64,000 nucleotides of DNA from Demequina soli (GTDB taxonomy: Bacteria > Actinomycetota > Actinomycetes > Actinomycetales > Demequinaceae). Numbering within the stretch: position 1 is the first letter of the stretch; each line of letters opens with the position of its first letter. The translations under genes and the position numbers were made by a program. Under the pieces are notes generated by a model. That model was not told where the DNA came from. It made no database searches and saw only the letters and a list, made by a program, of their open reading frames with translations. This document shows, one piece after another, positions 29,360-37,145 of this stretch. The stretch covers positions 333,642 to 397,641 of the forward strand of contig NZ_BBLZ01000003.1 in the NCBI RefSeq assembly GCF_000971195.1, in the 5' to 3' direction.

Positions 29360-30346
29360 TCAGCCGGCCGCCGCGAGCTCCGCGACGGTACGGACCGCGC
29401 GCTCGAGCGCGAATCCGGGCGCGCGCGACGCACCCTTGATCTCGGCGTCGGCCTGCGCGACGGCCTGGACCGCCAGCGCGAGCGTGTCGCCGTCCCAGCG
29501 CCGCAGGTCACGGCGCGCGCGCTCCTCCTGCCACGGCTGCACGCCGATCTCCCGAAGGCTGACACCCCGGCCGCGCGCGGCGCCGACCTTGATGAGCGTG
29601 CGCAGCTTGGACGCGAGCGCGGCGACCAGCGGCACCGGGTCGGTGCCGGTCGACAGGGCGTGGCGCACGAGCGCGATGGCGTCGGCGGTACGGCCCGCGA
29701 TCGCCGCGTCGGCGACCGCGAACCCCGTCGCGTTGACCCGCGTGCCGTAGTAGCGGGCCACCGCGGCCTCGTCGATCGGCCCGTCGACGTCGCTGACGAG
29801 CTGCCCGCACGCGGCCGCGATCTCCGCGACGTCGTCGCCGATGGCGTCGACGAGCGCGCGCACCGCGCGCGCCTGCGCCGGCCGCTTGGCGCGCTCGAAC
29901 TCGCCCGTGGCGAAGTCCACCAGCTCGGCGTCCTTCTTGATCGCGGGGCACGTGTACTCGGGGGTGCCGCCCTTGCGGAGCGTGTCGAGCAGCTTCTTGC
30001 CGCGCACGCCGCCGCCGTGCACCATCACGACCACGCAGTCCGGGTCGGGCCCGGCCACGTAGGCGAGCGCGTCCTGCAGGAAGTCGTCGTTCATCGCCTC
30101 CAGCGACTCCACCACGACCAGCCCCGGGTCGGCGAACAGCGACGGGCTGGTCGCGCCCGCGAGGCCGCCGCGCATGTACGCGCTCGCGTCGAGCCTGCTC
30201 ACCTCGATGTCACCCTTGGCGCGCATCGCCGCCGTGATGCGCTCGACCGCGCGCGCGGCGAGCAGCTTCTCGGGTCCCGACACCAGCACCACGGGTGCCG
30301 GCGCGGCTCGATACCAGGTCGCCTGGGGTGCCTGCCGTGCTGCCAT
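29360..30346 (-). CDS. holA: DNA polymerase III subunit delta
   Basis: Clamp-loader subunit that opens the sliding clamp. 328 residues with the degenerate AAA+ layout (PVVLVSGPEKLLAARAVERI at the start) and a C-terminal collar domain (KVGAARGRGVSLREIGVQPW region). Low sequence conservation is normal. The call also rests on position after comEA-comEC, the usual order. ATG at 30346 with GGAGG upstream. It sits 5 bp after comEC. Confidence 0.92.
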   Translation of the reverse strand: MAARQAPQATWYRAAPAPVVLVSGPEKLLAARAVERITAAMRAKGDIEVSRLDASAYMRGGLAGATSPSLFADPGLVVVESLEAMNDDFLQDALAYVAGPDPDCVVVMVHGGGVRGKKLLDTLRKGGTPEYTCPAIKKDAELVDFATGEFERAKRPAQARAVRALVDAIGDDVAEIAAACGQLVSDVDGPIDEAAVARYYGTRVNATGFAVADAAIAGRTADAIALVRHALSTGTDPVPLVAALASKLRTLIKVGAARGRGVSLREIGVQPWQEERARRDLRRWDGDTLALAVQAVAQADAEIKGASRAPGFALERAVRTVAELAAAG

Positions 30347-30351
30347 GGGCA

Positions 30352-32655
30352 CTAGCCTCCCACGGCGCTCCGACACTCCCGCACGAGCGTGGGCGCGCCG
30401 TCGCGCGCGCCGAGCACCACGTCCCCGCACAGGTCCGTGCGCAGCACCGCCGCTCCCCCGGCGCCGTACAGCGCGAGCGCCTCCGGGGCCGGATGGCCGT
30501 AGTCGTTGCCCGCGCCCACGGAGATGAGCACCACGGGCGCCGCGACCGCCCGGATCAGCGCCGCGTCCTGCGCCGCGGAGCCGTGGTGCGCGGCCTTGAC
30601 GACGTCGACGTCCGCCCACGCGGCGGCGCCGAGCCGCTCGAGCCGACGCTGGCCGTCCACCTCGAGGTCGCCGAGCGCGAGCAGGGTGAGGCCGTCGACG
30701 TCGATGCGCAGCGCCGTCGACGAGTCGTTGACCTCGGTGCCGTCGCGCGACCGCGGCTCCGGGCCGGTCTGGAGGACCTCGACGCGGATGCCGCCCACCT
30801 CGACGCGCTCCCCCGCGACCGGCGCGGCGGGCGACGCCTCCCGCAGCGCGGCGAGCGTCGACGCGGAGGCGGCCGGCGGCATCCACGCGGCGCCGATCTC
30901 GACCGCGTCGGCCACGGCGGCGAGCCCGCCCGTGTGGTCGGCGTGCTCGTGGGTGAGCACCAGCAGGTCGACCCGCGACACCCCCAGCCGCGCGAGGCAT
31001 CCCGCGGCGTCGCCGTCGGCGGGCCCCACGTCGACCATGAGGACCGCTCCCCCGGACCTCACCACCATGGCGTCGCCCTGCCCCACGTCGCACGCGACGA
31101 TGCTCCAGCCGTCGATCGCACCCCCGAGCGCCTCGGGCAGGTACCGCGATGGTGCGTGAAGGAGCACCGCCGCGACCAGCGCCACCACGGCACCCATGGC
31201 GCCGCGCGTGCGTCCCGCGCGGGCGGCGACGGCGACGCCCGCGAGCATCACGAGCCCGAGCACGATGCCCCGGAGACCTGTCGCCGAGTCCCACGACCCA
31301 CCCGGCGCGGCGTTGGCGGCGCGCGCGGCGAGGATCACCGGCCACGCGCATCGTGCGGCGGCGTCCGCGAGCAGGGCCGCGAGGCCCGGGGCCGGCACGG
31401 CGACGACGAGCGCCGCCACACCGAGCAGGGTCACGGGAACGGCGAACGGCGTCGCGACGGCGTTGGCGGCCACCGCCCACGGCCCGGTGCCCGCGTCGAT
31501 CGAGGCGAGGATCGGCACGCACGCCGTCTGCGCGGCGAGGGTGAGCGCGACCGCGTCGGCGAGCGGCGCGTCGAGCCGCCGGCGCAGCCGCACGGACAGG
31601 CCCGGCGCGAGCAGCGTGATCGCCAGCACCGCCCCGACGGACAGCGCGAGGCCCACGTCACGCGCGAGCTCGGGCCGGGCGACCACGAGCACGACGACCG
31701 CTGCCGCGAGCGCCGGCACCGTCTGGCCCCGCCTGCCCGCGAGGAGCGCCGCCGCCGCGATCCCCGCCATCACCAGTGCGCGCAGGACCGACCCGCCGCC
31801 GGAGACCGTCACCGCCAGGCAAGCCGAGGCGACCACGACCGTGACGGCCACCACGCCCGGTGACGCCCTCGCGCGCCGCAGCAGCGCACCGAGTGCCGCC
31901 GCGAGGATCGCGAAGTGCGCGCCGGAGACCGCGGTGAGGTGCGCGAGGCCGGCGACCCGCATCTCCGCGACCAGCCCCTTGGGCATGGTCGACGTGTCGC
32001 CCAGCACCATCCCCGCGACGAGCGGCGCCGTGGTCGCGGGCGCTCCCTCGAGGGCGTGCGTGAATGATGCGCGGGCCCGCTCGACAGCGGCGCGCCACCC
32101 CGTCGGCGGGACCGCCGCGACGATGCGGCCGTCCAGGAGCGCGTCCACCGTCCCGCGCGTCGAGGGCGTGAGGGCGCCCCGGGCCCGCGCCTCGCCGCCC
32201 CGCACGGGCGCGTCCGCCGCGTCGACGACGAGCACCACCAGCCCACGCCCGCCGCTCCAGCCTCCTCCCCTGGCGCGCCATGCGGCCACGTCGATCCGCA
32301 CCGCGACGCGCGGCGCCGTGCCGCTCGCCGCGACCGTGTGCACCTCGACAACCCGGCCGCGCACCTCGACCCCGTCGGCGTGCGTGCCCATCCAGGCGCG
32401 CGCGTCGATCGCGGCGCCGGTGGTGAGCGCGGCCGCGGTGGCCGCCGCCGCGGCGAGCGCGAGCAGCGCGGCGGGCCCCGCCTCGCGCCCCCGGGTCGAC
32501 GAGCCGCGTCGCGCCCACCACGCGCCGGCCGCCACCGCCCATGCCGCGAGCGCCACCACCGCGCCCGCACGCCAGCCGAGGCTCCAGGCCGCCAGCGAGG
32601 CGGCCCACGCCGCGACGGCGGCGGGCGCGAGCCGCAGGTCACCCCAGCCGCCCAC
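30352..32655 (-). CDS. comEC: DNA uptake channel ComEC/Rec2
   Basis: Inner-membrane channel that passes single-stranded DNA during natural transformation. The 767 residues comprise N-terminal hydrophobic segments with an extracellular domain, the Competence domain (about 185-480, LVAGMVLGDTS and LTAVSGAHFAIL), and a C-terminal metallo-beta-lactamase domain with LTHEHADHTGGL. All parts look intact. GTG start at 32655, 4 bp after comEA. Presence alone does not prove competence. Confidence 0.95.
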   Translation of the reverse strand: MGGWGDLRLAPAAVAAWAASLAAWSLGWRAGAVVALAAWAVAAGAWWARRGSSTRGREAGPAALLALAAAAATAAALTTGAAIDARAWMGTHADGVEVRGRVVEVHTVAASGTAPRVAVRIDVAAWRARGGGWSGGRGLVVLVVDAADAPVRGGEARARGALTPSTRGTVDALLDGRIVAAVPPTGWRAAVERARASFTHALEGAPATTAPLVAGMVLGDTSTMPKGLVAEMRVAGLAHLTAVSGAHFAILAAALGALLRRARASPGVVAVTVVVASACLAVTVSGGGSVLRALVMAGIAAAALLAGRRGQTVPALAAAVVVLVVARPELARDVGLALSVGAVLAITLLAPGLSVRLRRRLDAPLADAVALTLAAQTACVPILASIDAGTGPWAVAANAVATPFAVPVTLLGVAALVVAVPAPGLAALLADAAARCAWPVILAARAANAAPGGSWDSATGLRGIVLGLVMLAGVAVAARAGRTRGAMGAVVALVAAVLLHAPSRYLPEALGGAIDGWSIVACDVGQGDAMVVRSGGAVLMVDVGPADGDAAGCLARLGVSRVDLLVLTHEHADHTGGLAAVADAVEIGAAWMPPAASASTLAALREASPAAPVAGERVEVGGIRVEVLQTGPEPRSRDGTEVNDSSTALRIDVDGLTLLALGDLEVDGQRRLERLGAAAWADVDVVKAAHHGSAAQDAALIRAVAAPVVLISVGAGNDYGHPAPEALALYGAGGAAVLRTDLCGDVVLGARDGAPTLVRECRSAVGG

Positions 32656-32659
32656 CGGG

Positions 32660-33325
32660 TCACGTCGTCGCCAGGTCGGCGATGGCCTCGACCACGGCGG
32701 GCCCGATCCCCGACACGCGCTCGAGATCCTTCACGGTCGCGAACGGCCCGTTGGCCTCGCGGTCCGCGACGATCCTCGCCGCCAACGCCGGACCGATCCC
32801 GGGCAGCGCGTCGAGCGCCGCCGCGTCGGCAGCGTTGAGGTCGACGGCCCCTCCCCCCTGCGTCTCCTCCCCCACCCGCGCCACCACGATGTGCTCGCCG
32901 TCCGTCACCGGGCGCGCGAGGTTGACGGACGCCTCGTCGGCACCCTCGGCGAGTCCGCCCGCGAGCTCGATCGCGTCCGCGACGCGCTTCCCCGGCTCGA
33001 GCGAGACCAGGCCCGGGTGCACGACCGCGCCGCTCACGTGGACCACGACCGTCGTCGCCGCGGCCGGTCCCACCACGGAACCCGACGGTGACGGCGACGC
33101 ACTCGCCAACAGCGACGCCTCCGGCTCCGCCCGCAGCCCCCACCACGCGACCCCGGCGATCAGCACGACCACCACCGCCGCCGTGGCCGCCGTGCGCCCG
33201 TCGAGCCGCCAGCGGGTGGGGCGCGGCTCGGGCGGGTCCGCACCGTGACCCGCCGCGTAGGCGCGCGCGGCGGCGTCGCGCAGCCCGTCGGCCCACCGCG
33301 CGCGCACGTCCTCGGAGGAGTCCAT
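32660..33325 (-). CDS. comEA: DNA receptor ComEA
   Basis: Membrane-anchored double-stranded DNA receptor for transformation. One hydrophobic anchor lies near residues 50-68 (AAVVVVLIAGVAWWG), followed by a Ser/Pro spacer and an SLBB domain (about 90-150, VHVSGAVVHPGLVSL). Tandem helix-hairpin-helix motifs end the protein (VDLNAADAAALDALPGIGP, then VSGIGPAVVEAI). 221 residues. It begins at a TAGCGT leaderless promoter and heads comEA-comEC-holA. Confidence 0.95.
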   Translation of the reverse strand: MDSSEDVRARWADGLRDAAARAYAAGHGADPPEPRPTRWRLDGRTAATAAVVVVLIAGVAWWGLRAEPEASLLASASPSPSGSVVGPAAATTVVVHVSGAVVHPGLVSLEPGKRVADAIELAGGLAEGADEASVNLARPVTDGEHIVVARVGEETQGGGAVDLNAADAAALDALPGIGPALAARIVADREANGPFATVKDLERVSGIGPAVVEAIADLATT

Positions 33326-33332
33326 GGCTCGG

Positions 33333-33338
33333 ACGCTA
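33333..33338 (-). promoter_or_regulatory. Leaderless -10 box of comEA
   Basis: TAGCGT on the minus strand, seven bases before the ATG at 33325. The same 129-bp gap carries a 10-mer copy at 33364. Confidence 0.5.
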
Positions 33339-33454
33339 GGCGCGGGAGGGGGCCGCCGTCACGGGACGATGCGCGACCCGGGGATGGCCGCCGGGTCGCC
33401 GTGGGTCGGGGTCATCGGCGCGACGCCGGATCACCCGAGCGTGCGACGGGGAGG

Positions 33455-34309
33455 TCAGCCGCGCGCGTCGAGGTCGGCGACCGCGATGCCCATCGCGCCG
33501 GGTCCGGCGTGGACGGCGAGCACCGCGCTCACCTCGGCGGTGGCGACGGTCCCGAGCTCCGGATGGCGCTGCTCGATCGCGCGCGCCGCCTCCGCGACGT
33601 CCTCCGCGCAGCCCACGCCCATGACCGCGACGGCCGGCCGCGACAGGCCCGCCAGCGCATCGTCCACCGCGACGTGGAGGGCCGCTCGGGCGCGCGCCGT
33701 GGTGCGGACCCGGCCCGCGAGGCCGATCTCGCCGTCCACGAGGGCGAGGACGGGACGGATGCCGAGCACCCTGCCGACGGCGGCGACCGTGGGGCCGATG
33801 CGGCCGCCCCTGCGCAGGTGCTCGAGGGTGTCGACCGTGAATGCCGTCCGAGAGCCCAGCGCCACGCGCCGGGCGACCTCCGCGACGTCGGCGAGCGACC
33901 CCCCGGCGGCCGCCGCGTCGGCGGCGGCGAGCGCCGCCAGCCCCTCGGCCATGGCGACGGTCCTGGTATCCACCACCTCGACGGGGATGGTCGCGCGGGA
34001 GGCGGCCGCACGCGCGGCGTCGGCGGTGCCGGACAGGGTTCCCGCCATGGCGACCAGCACGACACCCGTGGCGCCGGCTGCGGCCGCGGAGGCGATCGCC
34101 TCGTCGAATGCGGCCGGGGTCGGCTGGGAGGTCGAGACCGCGTCGCCCGCACGCAGGTGAGCGACGACGTCCGCGGGCCCGATGACGGTGCCCTCGGGGC
34201 TCGCGAGGCCGTGCACCGTCACCTGCAGCGGGACCACGGCGATGCCCCGGGACGCCGCGAGCGCGGGCGGGAGCGAGGCCGCGGAGTCCGCGATGACGGC
34301 GACGGTCAT
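33455..34309 (-). CDS. DegV family fatty-acid-binding protein
   Basis: 284 residues. DegV fold: AVIADSAASLPP near the start, the fatty-acid pocket region STSQPTPAAFDEAI, and the second-domain block VDTRTVAMAEGLAAL. Characterised DegV/FakB proteins present fatty acids to a kinase, but no kinase gene is near. The protein is usually encoded next to comEA in actinobacteria. A TAGGGT box six bases before the ATG suggests its own leaderless promoter. Confidence 0.92.
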   Translation of the reverse strand: MTVAVIADSAASLPPALAASRGIAVVPLQVTVHGLASPEGTVIGPADVVAHLRAGDAVSTSQPTPAAFDEAIASAAAAGATGVVLVAMAGTLSGTADAARAAASRATIPVEVVDTRTVAMAEGLAALAAADAAAAGGSLADVAEVARRVALGSRTAFTVDTLEHLRRGGRIGPTVAAVGRVLGIRPVLALVDGEIGLAGRVRTTARARAALHVAVDDALAGLSRPAVAVMGVGCAEDVAEAARAIEQRHPELGTVATAEVSAVLAVHAGPGAMGIAVADLDARG

Positions 34310-34315
34310 GGCGCC

Positions 34316-34321
34316 ACCCTA
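34316..34321 (-). promoter_or_regulatory. Leaderless -10 box of degV
   Basis: TAGGGT on the minus strand, six bases before the ATG at 34309. Confidence 0.5.
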
Positions 34322-34337
34322 GCGAGCCTGGAAAGAC

Positions 34338-34380
34338 GACGGTGCCGGTGCCGCCCGCGAGGGGCGACACCGGCATCGTC
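34338..34380 (-). terminator. Terminator of the large repeat protein gene
   Basis: GACGGTGCCGGTG (34338-34350) pairs with CACCGGCATCGTC (34368-34380), 12 of 13 pairs plus one G-T, with further pairing inside. On the minus strand it follows the stop at 34397 and is followed by GTCTTTCC. Confidence 0.65.
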
Positions 34381-34396
34381 TGTCATCGACCGTCGG

Positions 34397-36898
34397 CTAC
34401 GACGCGACCTGCTCGGCAGCGCTGGCCTTCGTGACCGTGAGGTAGCCCGACTTCTTGCCGGTCACCTTGACGGTGACCTTCTTGCCCGTGTCGGACCTCG
34501 TCAGCGTGTAGGTCGACTTGGTCGCCCCGCTGATCTTCGACGTGCCGCGGTACCACTGGTACGTCAGCGTCGCCGACGGGCTCCACGTGCCCGGCTTGGC
34601 CGTGAGCGTCCTGCCCGCCACCGCCGTCCCGGTGATGGTGGGCGTCGGCGCCGCGGTGAAGACGTTCGGGATCGCCTTGGCGGCGCTCGTCTTCGTGACG
34701 GACGTGTAGCCCGACTTCGACCCGGTCACCTTGACGGTGACCTTGGTGCCACGGTCCGCCTTTGTCAGCGTGTAGGTCGACTTCGTCGCCCCGCTGATCT
34801 TCGACGTGCCCCGGTACCACTGGTACGTCAGCGTCGCCGCCGGCGACCACGTGCCCGGCTTGGCCGTGAGGACCGCGCCCGCCGTGTTGCCGCCCGAGAT
34901 CGTCGGGACCGGAGCCGTCGTGAAGACGTTCGGGACGTAGGTGCCCTTGCTCGTCTTCGTGACCGTCGTGTAGCCCGCCTTCCTGCCCGTGACCTTGACC
35001 GTGACCTTCTTGCCACGGTCCGCCGTGGTCAGCGTGTAGGTCGACTTCGTCGCCCCCGAGATCGCCGCACCCGACCGGTACCACTGGTAGCTCAGCGTGT
35101 CCGGAGTCGGGCTCCACGAACCAGGCTTGGCCGTCAGCACCGAACCCGCGGTGGTGCCACCCGAGATCGCCGGGCTCGGGCTCGTGGAGAAGGCTCCGCG
35201 ATTCACAGTGAAGCCGAGGCTGCTGCGTGCCGTCGTCTCATAGGCGACCTTCGCACCGGTAACCACCACAGTGATCGCCTCGCCGGCATCGGCCACCACA
35301 GTCGTGTACGTCGGGCCGGTTGCACCGAGGATGGGCGCGCCCGCGCGGAACCACTGGTAGCTGAGCTCCGCCGCCGGGACCCACGTACCCGGGTTCACGG
35401 CAAGCGTCGCGCCGAGCGAGGGGCTCCCGGAGATCGCGGGTCGAGGAGCCACGTCGAACTCGAGAGGCTTGACGGCGAGCACAGCGTCTATGCCCGTCAC
35501 TGCTTCGCCTCCGCCGACCTCGACCGCCCCCTCGTCGGAGGGCTCGATCGCGCCACGGTAGTGCTGGGACTCGAGGGCGACCCACACCGAGCCGCCTGCG
35601 ATCTCGTCGTAGTAATAGCTCACGTCGAACTGGACCGAGTAGCGTCCCGGCGCAAGTCGGATGATCGTGTAGGTGCCGTCTTCGTTCACCCGTGCCTGAC
35701 CAGCCGCGCCGTTCTCGCTCGCGACAGTGACGTAGGCCGCCTTCCACCAGTTCGCGTCCGCCGCGGCGGGGGCGGTGACGATGCCCGAGATCGAACCTCC
35801 GACAGCCAGTTCGGCGTCGATCCTGGTCGCGTGATCACCCGAGCCGACTGTGATGACCTCGGCATCCGCGACGTCGGTCACGTCGGGGTAGTACTCCGGG
35901 AGAAGGTTGACCTGCTCGTCCTGATGGGTTGCGTCAGAGTAGCTGCCCGCGCCGAAGCTGACGACGTACGAGCCGGGCGCCAGGCCGGTGATGTCGTACG
36001 TGCCGTCCTCTGCCAGCGGGACGAAGGCATATCCCGCGTCGCCGCTAGCGGTGACGTGCACCCCCTTCCACCACGTCAGGTCGGCAGCCCCGGGGGCCGT
36101 CACCGTGCCCGAGATGGTGGCGCTCGCGGCAAGCTCCGCGTTCACTCCGGCGATCGCCTCGCGGGCACCGACCTTCACGGGCTTCGCATCCGCCTCGCCG
36201 TCTGCGTCGTCGTAGAACTCCGGCTGCACGCCCGGATCCACGTAGTCGCCGCGCGACGAGTCGTAATACTTCTGTACGTAGAACGCGACCGTATAGCTGC
36301 CGGGCGCGAGGCGGGGAATCGAGTAGGTGCCGTCCGATTTGAGCGCTGCGCTGGATGCCTTGCCACCGAGGCTCACCTCGACGACCACGCCGCGCCACCA
36401 CTCAGGGTTGGCGGATCCGGGCGCGCTGACGACGCCGGAGATCGTCCCACCGGGCGCGAGTTCGGCGTCGATGTCCAGCACCGCCTCGCCGTCACCGACC
36501 GCAACCCGCTCGGCCCCGCTGTACGTGAGAGCGTCGTTGTAGTACTCCGGGACCAGGTTGACGTCGACGTAGCGGCCGAGGCCCGAGTCGTAGTGCCCGC
36601 TGACCAGGTACTCCACGACATAGCTTCCCGCCTCGAGGTCCGAGACCGTGTACGACCCATCGGCGCCGAGGCGGGTCTGAGAGAAGTGTTCGTCGTTGTA
36701 CGCCCAGACGACAACGCCTTCCGACCAGTGCGGGTCGGCCGCATCTGGGGCCGTGACCACGCCCGAGATCGATCCGGTCTCCACGGCCGCCGCAGGCGTC
36801 GCCGTGAGCCCGAGGCCCACCCCCGCCAGGCCGAGGAGCGCGGCGGTTGCCCCGATCCTCGACTTCCAGTACTCGCTCCCGAGCGTCGCCACGCGCAT
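34397..36898 (-). CDS. Large secreted surface protein with two repeat types
   Basis: About 833 residues from ATG at 36898, with a signal peptide ending near TATPAAA. First come four carboxypeptidase-regulatory/Cna-like units of about 108 residues (starting SGVVTAPDAADP, SGVVSAPGSANP, SGTVTAPGAADL and SGIVTAPAAADA). Each keeps the order WW/WSEG, DGTY/DGSY, PGSY and EYY or QHY. Then come four Ig-like units of about 85 residues with KPGTWSP, YQWYRG and KSTYTLT. No catalytic domain, LPXTG or membrane anchor was seen. Likely a surface or matrix structural protein. Base composition in 35.2-36.9 kb looks less GC-rich than its neighbours, and it contains no 10-mer copy. Confidence 0.82.
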   Translation of the reverse strand: MRVATLGSEYWKSRIGATAALLGLAGVGLGLTATPAAAVETGSISGVVTAPDAADPHWSEGVVVWAYNDEHFSQTRLGADGSYTVSDLEAGSYVVEYLVSGHYDSGLGRYVDVNLVPEYYNDALTYSGAERVAVGDGEAVLDIDAELAPGGTISGVVSAPGSANPEWWRGVVVEVSLGGKASSAALKSDGTYSIPRLAPGSYTVAFYVQKYYDSSRGDYVDPGVQPEFYDDADGEADAKPVKVGAREAIAGVNAELAASATISGTVTAPGAADLTWWKGVHVTASGDAGYAFVPLAEDGTYDITGLAPGSYVVSFGAGSYSDATHQDEQVNLLPEYYPDVTDVADAEVITVGSGDHATRIDAELAVGGSISGIVTAPAAADANWWKAAYVTVASENGAAGQARVNEDGTYTIIRLAPGRYSVQFDVSYYYDEIAGGSVWVALESQHYRGAIEPSDEGAVEVGGGEAVTGIDAVLAVKPLEFDVAPRPAISGSPSLGATLAVNPGTWVPAAELSYQWFRAGAPILGATGPTYTTVVADAGEAITVVVTGAKVAYETTARSSLGFTVNRGAFSTSPSPAISGGTTAGSVLTAKPGSWSPTPDTLSYQWYRSGAAISGATKSTYTLTTADRGKKVTVKVTGRKAGYTTVTKTSKGTYVPNVFTTAPVPTISGGNTAGAVLTAKPGTWSPAATLTYQWYRGTSKISGATKSTYTLTKADRGTKVTVKVTGSKSGYTSVTKTSAAKAIPNVFTAAPTPTITGTAVAGRTLTAKPGTWSPSATLTYQWYRGTSKISGATKSTYTLTRSDTGKKVTVKVTGKKSGYLTVTKASAAEQVAS
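34420..35190 (-). repeat. Three tandem DNA repeats of about 255 bp
   Basis: The last three Ig-like units are near-identical at the DNA level in parts, for example GTCAGCGTGTAGGTCGACTT recurs near 34500, 34760 and 35030 together with GGTACCACTGGTA. Such identity allows expansion or loss by recombination. A fourth unit (35190-35450) has diverged. Confidence 0.75.
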
Positions 36899-37100
36899 GC
36901 GCAGTGCCCCCCTGCTTAGAGTGCGCCCACCTCGTGCGGGCGCGCGAAGCGGAAAATAGCAGGCAGGTTTTTGTGTCGTCGAGTGCCGCATCTGCACTCA
37001 AAAGCCTTCGAAGCGGGGTGATCCCGACACTCCGCCGCGAGCCCCCACACGCGCGACTGTGACAATGTCCACACCCGGCTCAGCCACTCGAAAGCAGCAA

Positions 37101-37129
37101 CGCCCGGCACCCCTGAGGGGTGCCGGGCG
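37101..37129 (-). terminator. leuS terminator
   Basis: A perfect 13-bp stem, CGCCCGGCACCCC / GGGGTGCCGGGCG, with a 3-nt loop. On the minus strand it follows leuS and leads into TTGCTGCTTTCG. The remaining gap (36899-37100) holds no recognised element except the run ACAAAAACC upstream of the repeat-protein gene. Confidence 0.85.
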
Positions 37130-37145
37130 CCGCGAGGGAGGAACG

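Noticed and set aside
33245..36919. 1224-codon open frame antisense to comEA end, degV and the surface repeat gene
   Set aside because: Arg/Asp-rich composition and no domain. The repeats seen in it mirror those of the real gene.
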